Part shown: positions 48,594 to 57,375 of the stretch, piece after piece
Layout: every line of letters begins with the position of its first letter
Position numbering within the stretch: position 1 is the stretch's first letter
DNA from: Thiodiazotropha sp037384425
GTDB taxonomy: Bacteria > Pseudomonadota > Gammaproteobacteria > Chromatiales > Chromatiaceae
DNA length: 64,000 nt
Assembly: GCA_037384425.1 (NCBI GenBank)
Contig: JARROA010000002.1
Location: 62,001-126,000, forward strand
Direction: 5' to 3'
Made by a program: the position numbers and the translations under genes
The notes under the pieces: model-generated
Databases searched by the model: none
What the model was told of the DNA's origin: nothing
What the model saw: only the letters and a program-made list of their open reading frames with translations

Positions 48594-49715
48594 GTGAACA
48601 ACATAGTAGTAAGCGGCAGTGGTCTCTACACACCGCCTCACAGCATCAGCAACGATGAGTTGGTGAAATCGTTCAACCAATACGTCGATACGCACAATAC
48701 CCGGTATAGTAAACAGATTACCGACGGCACGATGACGGCGCTGGAGTATTCAAGCAGCGAGTTTATCCTCAAAGCCTCTGGCATCGAGAGCCGCTATGTG
48801 GTGGAGAAGGCGGGCATCCTTGATCCCGAGCGCATGCGCCCGAATATCCCTGAACGGGCAGATGATGAGCTTGGCTTGCTGGCGGAGTTCGGCGTCAACG
48901 CCGCGCGGGAGGCACTGCAGAGTGCAGGACGTGCGCCCGGGGACGTGGATCTGGTGATTGTGGCCTGTTCCAATCTGCAGCGGGCCTATCCGGCCATCGC
49001 TATCGAGGTTCAGCAACACCTGGGTTGTGGCGGTTATGGCTATGACATGAACATCGCCTGCTCCTCGGCTACCTTTGGCATTGGTGCCGCTGCCGATGCC
49101 ATACGCTCGGGCACGGCTCGTTGCGCGCTTGTGATCAGTCCGGAAATCACCTCGGCACAGCTGAATTTTCGCGATCGTGACAGCCACTTCATCTTTGGCG
49201 ACGTGGCCACCGCAGTGGTGGTAGAGGCTGAGGAGACCTGCCGGTCGGACAAGGCCTTCCGCCTGCTCGGTACCCGATTCAAGACCGAGTTCTCCAACAA
49301 TATCCGCAATAATTTCGGTTTCATGAACCACTGTCAGCCGGAAAAACAGGACAACAGCGACAGATTGTTCCGGCAGAATGGACGCAAGGTGTTCAAGGAG
49401 TTGTTGCCTCTGGTCGGCCGCGTGAATCAGGAACACCTTGAGCGGATGGGACTTCGTCCCGCAGATCTGAAGCGCTTCTGGCTGCACCAGGCCAACCTGA
49501 CCATGAACATGTTCGCTGCGAAAAAGCTCCTCGGCCGGGAACCCGACACGCAAGAACTGCCGATCATTCTCGACCGTTACGCCAATACCAGCTCCGCCGG
49601 ATCCATCATCGCCTTTCACCTTTACAGCGACGATTTCAAGTCACGAGAGAAGGGGTTGTTGAGTTCTTTTGGCGCCGGCTATTCGGTGGGCAGTGTGATA
49701 CTGGAGAGATGCTGA
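48594..49715 (+). CDS. beta-ketoacyl-ACP synthase III-like protein
   Basis: A 373-residue thiolase-fold condensing enzyme. GTG start at 48594, five bases after AGAGGAG; codons upstream (from 48567) belong to the ribosome-binding region. The Cys-His-Asn triad is visible: NIACSSATFG, FWLHQANL and YANTSSAGS. It is some 50 residues longer than housekeeping FabH because of an N-terminal insert (FNQYVDTHNTRYSKQITDGTM region, in part). This resembles the Pseudomonas PA3286-type enzymes that condense longer acyl-CoAs with malonyl-ACP. Substrate is therefore uncertain. It stands alone, away from a fab operon. Confidence 0.87.
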   Translation: MNNIVVSGSGLYTPPHSISNDELVKSFNQYVDTHNTRYSKQITDGTMTALEYSSSEFILKASGIESRYVVEKAGILDPERMRPNIPERADDELGLLAEFGVNAAREALQSAGRAPGDVDLVIVACSNLQRAYPAIAIEVQQHLGCGGYGYDMNIACSSATFGIGAAADAIRSGTARCALVISPEITSAQLNFRDRDSHFIFGDVATAVVVEAEETCRSDKAFRLLGTRFKTEFSNNIRNNFGFMNHCQPEKQDNSDRLFRQNGRKVFKELLPLVGRVNQEHLERMGLRPADLKRFWLHQANLTMNMFAAKKLLGREPDTQELPIILDRYANTSSAGSIIAFHLYSDDFKSREKGLLSSFGAGYSVGSVILERC

Positions 49716-50020
49716 TCAGTCTTTGGTGATGGGAGCGGCCAGTTGAGGAGGGCAATTAGCACTCACTCCATTCGATAATAAGGTGTAAACAAGGGTTTCA
49801 TTGGTCTAAATCAACGGATAGGGTCTACTCGGACGTAGTTGATCAGGAAATATCATAGGTTGGTTGACGCGAAGGTATTTGATTCACCAAATTTCAGAAG
49901 AATTATTCACTCTTCCTGACCGGGCCCAGATGCCAAAACAGTCGCAAAGGCGCGATATTGGCACGAATATTGTCGCTCCTTTGTTGGTGTCGAATAATTG
50001 GCAATTCAAGGGAGATCGAT
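49716..50020. other. intergenic region, nothing identified
   Basis: 305 bases between the ketoacyl synthase and SPOR genes. A single CIRCE-like half site (49756-49764) lacks its partner. A GGGAG ribosome-binding site (50009-50013) precedes the next start. Confidence 0.4.
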
Positions 50021-50758
50021 ATGAGCTACCTCAAAATCTATCAAAAGGATTTAAGCGTTATTTTGGGTGTTGCCAGTCTTTTGCCTGTGGCATGCTTCGT
50101 TGCAGGGTTTTATACAGGCTCGGCTAACCAGACGCAGTCTCCAGTCAACGAGACTGTATCCGTGCTCCCCCCTGTTGAATTGAAAACAGACGACTCATCG
50201 CTCACTGAGGCGGGTCAACAACATACTCATCGATATAAGAATGTCTCAACAGATGAGATGAATCCTCATTCGATACGCTTGATGGATCATGATGGTAAGG
50301 TGAGTGAAGTTGTCGACTACAAGGATGCAGGCCATGGTGTAGAAGATGCCACTCAGGTGGAAAGTTTGGAATCGCAGTATCTGGTGTCGGCAGACAACCG
50401 ATACAACAAGGTGAGTAACGATTCTGCAAACAAAATAGCGGTGTCAGAAACGGCATCTCAAAATATCGTGCCGTTACATGGCTTTAATGCGTTTCTGGTA
50501 CAGGCGGGTCACTTCTTCACATATAAGAATGCCGTTAAGTTCCAAGCTGAGTTGGCACAACAAAGCCTACTGTCTCAAATCACATTGGATGAACGTGCGG
50601 GACGGCAAGAATTTCTGATCATTGTCGACTCGTTTGCTTCCAAGGATGAAGCGAAGAGATACTGTCTTGATGCGGAAGTCCGCTATAAACTTGATTTGTA
50701 CGTTAAGGCCAGAGAACTTGATCTACAAAATTCGAGCGGATCGTTTGCATCTTTATAA
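50021..50758 (+). CDS. membrane-anchored SPOR-domain-like protein
   Basis: A 245-residue protein starting at ATG 50021, six to seven bases after GGGAG; the open frame from 49958 is longer but unsupported. Residues 10-30 (LSVILGVASLLPVACFVAG) form a membrane anchor, followed by a polar low-complexity linker to about residue 160. The C-terminal 75 residues (NAFLVQAGHFFTYKNAVKF, then FLIIVDSFASKDEAKRYC) resemble a SPOR peptidoglycan-binding domain. This suggests septal or cell-wall localisation. The SPOR match is by eye and moderate. Confidence 0.65.
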   Translation: MSYLKIYQKDLSVILGVASLLPVACFVAGFYTGSANQTQSPVNETVSVLPPVELKTDDSSLTEAGQQHTHRYKNVSTDEMNPHSIRLMDHDGKVSEVVDYKDAGHGVEDATQVESLESQYLVSADNRYNKVSNDSANKIAVSETASQNIVPLHGFNAFLVQAGHFFTYKNAVKFQAELAQQSLLSQITLDERAGRQEFLIIVDSFASKDEAKRYCLDAEVRYKLDLYVKARELDLQNSSGSFASL

Positions 50759-50834
50759 TTGGATGCCCAGTTTTCGTGTGAAAGCCTTATGTCGAAAACA
50801 GTGGGGTCAAGCACGGGTTTTATGGAGAAGGAGT

Positions 50835-50886
50835 CGGATCAGAGTGCGAATGTAACCATTGGTAATCAATGCAACACTCTGATCCG
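50835..50886. terminator. bidirectional terminator-like inverted repeat
   Basis: CGGATCAGAGTG (50835-50846) is an exact complement of CACTCTGATCCG (50875-50886), with TCTTTGT following. It lies between convergent genes, fitting a terminator. The GATCAGAGTG core resembles two other short elements in this window (58760-58783, 62383-62392), so it may instead be a REP-family element. Confidence 0.6.
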
Positions 50887-50981
50887 TCTTTGTACGTTTG
50901 TCCGTTCGTCTTGTTATTAAGTATTAGCAAAACAACTAACCATCATCCCGGATCCTGATTGGGAAGCAAAATTACCGTGCG

Positions 50982-51905
50982 TCAAACTGCATAGGCGAGC
51001 GACAAGGCACCAGGTCCAACATGGACACCCGCTGTCGTGCTCATAACCGAAGTCATTACTTTGATGCCCTTGTCGTGTGCGTATTTGGAAAACCTACTTA
51101 TCTGTGGGTGTTTGCGAATAACATTTGGATCGCCTGCATAACTGAGAGAGATGGCGCTTGTTTTCAGTCCCTTGTCGATTGCTTCAGTTGCAATTTCCAG
51201 TAGTTTCTCAATCGCTTTATCGAACCCGCGAGCTGTCGTTACCGTATCGGTGCTTCCTTGGTGGGCTCGAATGATTGGCTTCATATCGAGAAGCGTGCCT
51301 GCCGTGTAGCGTAGCCAACTGACACTTTTCTCGCCTTTTTGGCTGGCGCGTTTACGGACATAGTAGAGATCATTAGGGATTAGGTAGGCGTGGATGCAAT
51401 CGCTTAGCTTGTCTGCCTGACTACATAGGTCCTCGAAATCCAAAGATTCATCTTGCAGCAGCTTGACCATTTCATGTACAAGCACGGCTTGACCGGTAAA
51501 CAAGGTCTTGCTGTCATGAACGCGCAGAAAAAATGAACCTTTGATCTGATCCTGTTTGCGTTTTTGACGTACCTTGTTCAGCAAAGGAAGCTGGGCATTG
51601 GTGACCTGTTCAAAAATCTTGCTGCGGGTACTGCTTATGGTGATGATTAGCAGTCGGTCAAAGTTGCTGGCGGCACAATATGAGAGCATTGAGACGATCT
51701 GCTCAATGGTCGGAGGGCTAGTTTCTGCATGCTGTCGTTTATTGGCATAACGGGAGTAGAAATCAATAGTTGCGGCTGGGTCGCGTACATCCAACGATTT
51801 TTCCTTCCCGAGTTGGAGGTTTACAGGGATAACCTCGATGTTGTGCTCTTTAAGATATTCGGCGGGTAGATCACAGGCCGAGTCTATCACGACTCCTACG
51901 CGCAT
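50982..51905 (-). CDS. DegV family fatty-acid-binding protein
   Basis: A 307-residue DegV/FakB-like protein: VGVVIDSACDLPAEYL at the N-terminus (strand plus D-S loop binding the carboxylate), ISSTRSKIFEQV in the second ligand loop and LLDMKPIIRAHQGSTDTV in the C-terminal domain. Relatives bind a fatty acid and present it to a kinase. No FakA-like kinase is seen here, so its partner is unknown. It is convergent with the SPOR gene and lies 1.3 kb from the ketoacyl synthase. Confidence 0.87.
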   Translation of the reverse strand: MRVGVVIDSACDLPAEYLKEHNIEVIPVNLQLGKEKSLDVRDPAATIDFYSRYANKRQHAETSPPTIEQIVSMLSYCAASNFDRLLIITISSTRSKIFEQVTNAQLPLLNKVRQKRKQDQIKGSFFLRVHDSKTLFTGQAVLVHEMVKLLQDESLDFEDLCSQADKLSDCIHAYLIPNDLYYVRKRASQKGEKSVSWLRYTAGTLLDMKPIIRAHQGSTDTVTTARGFDKAIEKLLEIATEAIDKGLKTSAISLSYAGDPNVIRKHPQISRFSKYAHDKGIKVMTSVMSTTAGVHVGPGALSLAYAV

Positions 51906-52837
51906 TGTTGGCCTCCTTTGGTGGCTGGCTTGGTATAAAAATTAAAGACAGGAGTCACGCCGTCTTTAAACAGCAAGTCATAAGATAATCATGATCGTTT
52001 TCTTATTTCATGGATTACCAGACATCTGCTGATGCATATCGAAGAGTAGACAGGCTTTTCGTGAATGTCTAGCTGTAAGTCACTGTATTTACAGCTTTCG
52101 CCTATATAGGAAGGGTATTCCTGTAATTAGAGATGAATTTGAAGGCAAGCCGGGAACTGTTTCAATATCAGCGACTACCTGGGATCTCGCTGGCTTCTGC
52201 AATGTGAAACTGAATATAACAGCGTGCTTCAATTCAATTTAGGGAACCTCTGAACAAATCATGGACCGACAGTTGAGCACCAATATGCCCCGCTTCGTCG
52301 TTTCGCACCTCCGCAATTACAAGCTATTACATGCGATCGGTTGCAGGGCTTCGAGCATGCCATCCTTGATCAAGATGCTCCCCCATGAGTACTTTCTTTG
52401 AGTGTGGCTCGCAGGGAAAGGTTGTTGCTTTGTCAAGAACCGCAGCGCAGAGAAAGGGCTGTCTTCGGCTGTAGACGATATATTTCGTTGCCGAATTTCA
52501 AATTAATTCTCTGTTACCGTACTCGGGTTAGTGGTGAATCGAGAACTGATCTGTAATGTGTATGGATTCGGACTTTAGGGGGTATGGTTAACGCTCGGCG
52601 GATCGTGCCATCGGTTGAAGTGGCCGTTGAAAACGCCTTACACAATGATCCTTTTCCTTGTCAACTGCTCCTGGCACTCGCGGCTGAGTAGCTGTTCTGA
52701 AAGGTGAAGTTGAACTCAAACCGTCTTTTTAAACGCTGGTGAAATAGGAAACTGGCTTTGTTGAACCTGTTCCTCGATTTGTGTAAAGAGACGACTTATG
52801 GTGCCGATACATAGATAATTAGGAATCCTGTCGACCA
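51906..52837. other. long intergenic region, no gene recognised
   Basis: About 930 bases between the divergent degV-like and HD-GYP genes. No open frame of interest and no recognisable protein remnant. A segment at 52241-52260 (AGGGAACCTCTGAACAAATC) looks vaguely like a transposon end, but no partner end or transposase was found. Confidence 0.4.
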
Positions 52838-54103
52838 ATGACTCACACAGCAGCCTATATCAAGCAAATTACCGACCTCGGAGATACCCAGAAAGTGGTA
52901 GCTTCCGAGGATATCTGTAATGACAAGGGCGTCAGTCTGGTAAAGAAGGGTGCCCAAATCGACAGTTCGCTCTACGACAGGCTGATTCAACACAAGCTAT
53001 TGCGACCTCTAGATTATTCGGTAAGTATAGAGAATCCGATAACTCCACTCAGTCTTATAACCGAAGCGAAGCGGCTGCTGTCAGAAGAGGCAGAATTGGT
53101 GCAAGCCGTTGATAGTCGATTCATCCAAAGAGATCTGCTACCCATTTTGTGGGGGGTGTACCTGGAACCGCAACTGAGCTTCAAGTTGACTCTGTGCCGT
53201 GAGCAAACCCTTTCGCGTTTTCAGCATATGCTCCGTATTACCTTGATTTCACTCTATGTCGCTGCACGCTTGCGCTGGGCAATAAGTGAGAGGATAGAGC
53301 TGGCAACCGCTGCACTCTTTCATGACCTAGGAGAAATGCATCTGGACCCTTCACTTTTCAATGGTCAGCCATTGGACTTGGCTCAGCGTCGCCAACTATT
53401 TTCACATCCGACCATTGCATACCTGTTTTTAAAGGAGTTTTCTGCATACCATCCTAGAGTCAGTATGGCTGTCCATCAGCACCATGAGCGATTGGATGGT
53501 AGTGGCTACCCAAAGGGATTGTCGGGGAATGACGTGCTTCCTGCAGCAAGAGTGATCGGAGCATCGGAGTTGCTTGCAGTCATTCGACTGGAACCTGGGC
53601 GTAGCGAAAGCAGACTTTTCTCGATTACTGAGATTCTGAACTTCAATGCGGGAAAGTTCGGTAATGAGCTCATTCTTCCATTAATCGATGCGGCAAAGAG
53701 AATCAAAGCAGATGATTCTTATGTGACGGATAGCCGTTTTGTGAATAAAAGTGATCTGCAGACACGAATGAATCTGTTACACGAATACTTGAAGGAGGCA
53801 GATAAACTGGATGCTACCGCAAGTAATGATATGACAGCATTCATCAGTAAACAGCTTTGTCGTATCTCTGATATGGCAAATCGTTGTTGTGCGAATCTAC
53901 ACACTTCGGACGATCTGTTTGCAATAATCGGCGACGACAAAATAGCGCTTTCAGAAGTAGATGCATTGGTGCGAGAGATGATCTATCTTGTCCAGAGCAC
54001 AGCCAGAGAAGCGATACGGAGATGGATTAAAGACGACTCGGTCTCGGATGAACATGATCCATTAGTCAAGTGGCTGCTTATGGTTGACAATGGTAGTGAG
54101 TAG
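52838..54103 (+). CDS. divergent HD-GYP domain protein
   Basis: A 421-residue cytoplasmic protein. The N-terminal 90 residues are of unknown type. The HD-GYP domain spans about residues 130-300, with FHDLGEMHLDP (HD pair) and HHERLDGSGYPKGL (GYP motif). The lysine of the usual HDIGK is glutamate here. HD-GYP proteins hydrolyse c-di-GMP to GMP; this lysine change and a shortened spacer leave activity uncertain. A C-terminal helical region (residues 320-420) may be regulatory. It is transcribed alone. Confidence 0.85.
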   Translation: MTHTAAYIKQITDLGDTQKVVASEDICNDKGVSLVKKGAQIDSSLYDRLIQHKLLRPLDYSVSIENPITPLSLITEAKRLLSEEAELVQAVDSRFIQRDLLPILWGVYLEPQLSFKLTLCREQTLSRFQHMLRITLISLYVAARLRWAISERIELATAALFHDLGEMHLDPSLFNGQPLDLAQRRQLFSHPTIAYLFLKEFSAYHPRVSMAVHQHHERLDGSGYPKGLSGNDVLPAARVIGASELLAVIRLEPGRSESRLFSITEILNFNAGKFGNELILPLIDAAKRIKADDSYVTDSRFVNKSDLQTRMNLLHEYLKEADKLDATASNDMTAFISKQLCRISDMANRCCANLHTSDDLFAIIGDDKIALSEVDALVREMIYLVQSTAREAIRRWIKDDSVSDEHDPLVKWLLMVDNGSE

Positions 54104-54157
54104 TGTGACTAAGAATGCAGGGTATCGTTCAAGCTTTATGAACTTAAGGAAAATGCC

Positions 54158-54606
54158 ATGTCCGATTGCTGTTCGGCGTCCGGCGTAAAATTATCTTTTT
54201 ACAAAGAAGCACACTTGCCCTGTGAACGGTAAGGAATATGGCCTGGTGTCTTCGGCAGCGATAAAGCACCACATCAAAACGCCTTGGTCATGGAATGAAG
54301 AGGTTCAAGGGTATTACTTTTGCACAGATCCAAACTGTGAAGTGGTGTACTTCGGCCAAGATGATTCGATTGTCAATAAATCATCGATTAGAACTGATAT
54401 TGGAGTAAAATAAACATTCAGAAAATGGACTTGTATTCTACTGCTATGGAGTTACGAAGGCCGAGGCTAAAAGCAATCCTTGTATCCGTAACTTTATCGT
54501 CAAAGAATCAAAGATGAAACATTGTGCATGTGAAGCGAGAAATCCATCTGGTAAGTGTTGCTTGGTGGACTTCCCAAAGAACATATCAGTGCAACAATGC
54601 CATTGA
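54158..54606 (+). pseudogene. CopZ-like [2Fe-2S]/zinc metallochaperone, two frameshifts
   Basis: Three consecutive frames give one recognisable protein. MSDCCSASGVKLSFYKEAHL runs from ATG 54158 (AAGGA seven bases upstream). CPVNGKEYGLVSSAAIKHHI through FCTDPNCEVVYFG to TDIGVK runs from about 54216 to 54413. ENGLVFYCYGVTKAEA through HCACEARNPSGKCCLVDFPK runs from 54421 to TGA 54604-54606. This matches the N-terminal metal-binding plus BFD-like iron-sulfur domain of CopZ-type copper chaperones. Frameshifts lie near 54215 and between 54410 and 54421, so no intact product is expected. The 63-residue open frame at 54222-54413 is only its middle. Confidence 0.85.
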
Positions 54607-54731
54607 GGCAGTCAATATATTAAGCGTACGCCTCGTTCTCCGATTATTATCCCGGTTATGACCGCCGCCAAGTAATAAACTGAAATGCAATATAACTTCA
54701 TATCGAGAATTGATTGTGATTGGAAGGCAGA

Positions 54732-54993
54732 ATGGACGATAGGCGGGAAAACATGAGACATTTACTTACTGTGGATGTCAAAACTCACACCAGATATTGG
54801 CGAACTGATAGTACAAGCAAAGGACATATCTGACGGCGGTTTGTTTATACTTGTGGAACCTGCAGAAATGCCGACAATAGGGGAAATTGTAAAGGGACAG
54901 GTGCGAGGGGAAGTCGAGGATATTCCGACAGTCACAATGAAAATAGTTTGAACTGAAAACGATGGTTTGGGGCTGCAATTTATTGAGAGTTAG
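54732..54993 (+). pseudogene. decayed PilZ paralogue
   Basis: The sequence aligns along its whole length with the intact PilZ gene at 47908-48171, with most bases identical. Two single-base deletions near 54785-54794 shift the frame. In the restored frame an arginine codon has become TGA (54949-54951), and the shared stop is at 54991-54993. Both c-di-GMP motifs can still be read as RRENMRH and DISDGG. It is a dead copy. Confidence 0.9.
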
Positions 54994-55547
54994 AACGCCG
55001 GGGGTAGAAACACATTGCTACGCCTGTAGACTGGAAATCAACAGATGTGGCATTTAATAACGCGGGATGGAGACTGCAACGAGTTGTCCAATCATCTAAT
55101 CGACTGAAAAGTGGGCTCGGGGTTCGCGCAAAGATATTTTGGCCATTAACGAAAATATGCCGTAGGTCAGTCTGTTTAAACAATTGGATCAATTTCAAAA
55201 ACGCTCAATGAGATGTAAGGGCATAGTGTAATAATATTGTGTGTATAAGTGAATGCGTAATGGAATTTCACGCGAAATCGGTGCGGTATGCTGTGCCAAC
55301 TAACTACAGAGCGAGGCGAACGACGAGCAAGGAATGGCAGAGATTGCACTTCAAATCCGTAACTAAGTGTGAATCGGAAAAGCGTACGTTTGCTCTGAAT
55401 CAAATATGTTGTCTGCGGATGGTTAGTAAGCAGACTTATCGTAATTACGGAAATGCTATATAACAGGAGGGTGTTTATGGATTGATCGCGATATGTGGGA
55501 AATTGAGAATTCATATTTTAGGATCGTATTTCAAGGAGTAATCAATT
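54994..55547. other. intergenic region, no gene recognised
   Basis: About 550 bases between the PilZ pseudogene and the beta-propeller gene. The only open frames (for example 55239-55463) have no recognisable features. AAGGAG near 55533-55538 serves the next gene. Confidence 0.4.
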
Positions 55548-56645
55548 GTGAATATTCGCAATGCTTTCTGGATGAAAATATTGAGTAATACAGTACTTGC
55601 TCTGTCTATAGTACTTTGTTCACTGACAATTTATGCCGAGAATAGGTGGGTGTCCGGTACACAGAGTCAAGGTCTCGGGATGGTCATGAGTGACCGCATA
55701 CGGCCCCGTGTCTATCTCGCTGATTCCGCAAATGGTGAGTTGGTTGTCGTTGATTCAACGACTGAGCAGGTTACGACACGTATCGCAGTGGATGTCTCGA
55801 TCACAGATATGGCCATAAGCAAAGACAACAGATGGCTTGATGTGGTGGCAAACGGAACGGTTTATCGTGTGGATCTGAATAATCTGAGAATCAACCGCAC
55901 CTACACAATACCGGTCGGGGATGAAGGAAAACCGGTGCGTTCAGTAGCGTTCAACTATAAAGGCCAGGTCTATGCCGTGTCGCTTTATGGTAATTCGCAA
56001 TATGACAGGCGAAGTGAAATCTATCTCTTGAACTGGGGTGGTAGTAAGGTTCTCTCAACCTTCAATACAGGTACTTGGCTGAATATTTACAGTGGCCTGC
56101 TGAAGACCGATTCCACGGGCACGGTACTTTATGTGGGTGAACAGGGTCTTTCACCTTTGTCCATTCACAAATTCGATGTAACGAATACCAAAATTCCGAC
56201 CTACTTGGGAAAAAATCAGCATGGCGCGCTTGGGTCAAATTTACGCGATTATGCGATTTCGGCACGTTACAACGAAATTTATGTCGCGTCCGGTGCGCCT
56301 TATGGAATACAAGTGGTGGATTCAGATACGCTCGAACTTTTGAATTTGGACAATACAGGTCCATATCCTGTGGGAACCGCGATAAGTCCTTCAGGAAATG
56401 TTGTTTATGGTCTGCCCTCAAGTCCATATAACAATTATTTATTCGAGTTTGATGTTGAAACAGGTACCTTACTCAATCAGTACCCGCTGCTATCAAACGT
56501 GAATAACGGAAAGGCGATAGAAAGAGGCTTAGCTTTGGATGTCTACGGCGAAAAGGCCTTTATCGTTCATGGGAATACACATCCGTCTTACGCTTCGATG
56601 GAGTTGCAGGTTATTGACCTGAATCCACAGTCCTGTGGGAATTGA
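55548..56645 (+). CDS. secreted YncE/NHL-type beta-propeller protein
   Basis: A 365-residue exported protein. GTG 55548 follows AAGGAG by about nine bases; an internal ATG (codon 9) is an alternative start. Signal peptide ILSNTVLALSIVLCSLTIYA. The mature part consists of repeated blades of the type YLADSANGELVVVDSTTEQV, IYVASGAPYGIQVVDSDT and VAFNYKGQVYAVS, as in YncE and surface-layer propellers. Such domains mediate binding; no catalytic residues are apparent. Its AT-richness resembles the surrounding accessory region. Confidence 0.75.
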   Translation: MNIRNAFWMKILSNTVLALSIVLCSLTIYAENRWVSGTQSQGLGMVMSDRIRPRVYLADSANGELVVVDSTTEQVTTRIAVDVSITDMAISKDNRWLDVVANGTVYRVDLNNLRINRTYTIPVGDEGKPVRSVAFNYKGQVYAVSLYGNSQYDRRSEIYLLNWGGSKVLSTFNTGTWLNIYSGLLKTDSTGTVLYVGEQGLSPLSIHKFDVTNTKIPTYLGKNQHGALGSNLRDYAISARYNEIYVASGAPYGIQVVDSDTLELLNLDNTGPYPVGTAISPSGNVVYGLPSSPYNNYLFEFDVETGTLLNQYPLLSNVNNGKAIERGLALDVYGEKAFIVHGNTHPSYASMELQVIDLNPQSCGN

Positions 56646-57375
56646 TCAGTAAACCTAACCAGGGGGATTCGCTTCCCCCCCTCCCGCTCCTGTACTCACG
56701 CCGAAATACCTGCGCGGCCTCCGTGGAGATGCGATAGCATGAAACAAGGCTCTCCAGTACGCATCTCGTTATACCGAATCCGTCACTCACTCAGGGGCAG
56801 AAATGGGTGATGCTATTCGTCTCAACCACAGAGTGCTTTGCCGATGCGATTGATGGCATACATATCAACGAGAGGATGAGTCAGGTGTTCTGGAGGCGGC
56901 GGTGACCGTTTTCGTAGCCAGCTGAGTGACAACAAAGTCGGTCGTTGGCTCATTGCTGCAGTGCACATTGGAGGTTGGCGTCAGTTGAACTTCCCTCGCT
57001 ACAAGAGGTTGGCCGTAATGATCTGCCAAATCACCAGATCAAGTTTGAATCCACATGGTCCACAGACCGGAGCAGCTCCCAGTCAAGTTCACACATATCC
57101 GGGAATTTCCCGATTAAACATTCGGTCTGGAACAGGCTTACCCTGATTGGGATTACAGGGACGGTCTGGACATGATGGGGATTATTTGTCAGACGGGTTC
57201 TGATATCATAAAAATATTCCTGGTGTAGTAGAGGGTAGATCACGCAAATGTGATCAGAACATAAAGATGCGGCGCGATGGTTCTTACTGGAGTTGGCAGA
57301 CTGATGTCCGACATCATATCTATGAATTTTCGAGAATAACGTTTGGGATGACTCTGGTTGAGTAGATGACCCACG
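56646..57375. other. intergenic region, no gene recognised
   Basis: 730 bases with short open frames (56945-57175, 56961-57146) that I cannot match to any family. GATCAC (57238-57243) and GTGATC (57250-57255) form an inverted repeat 120 bases before the HD-GYP start and could be an operator. Confidence 0.4.

Noticed and set aside
49756..49764. CIRCE/HrcA operator
   Set aside because: Only one half site TTAGCACTC; the complementary half is absent at the required spacing.
52241..52260. Insertion-sequence end
   Set aside because: Resembles a transposon terminal repeat by eye, but no second end, target duplication or transposase remnant was found.
54222..54413. Stand-alone 63-residue gene
   Set aside because: Its ends continue in other frames as parts of one CopZ-like protein, so it is the middle of a pseudogene.
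57238..57255. CRP/FNR-type operator before the HD-GYP gene
   Set aside because: The half sites are in the opposite orientation (GATCAC-N6-GTGATC) to the CRP consensus; kept only as a generic inverted repeat.
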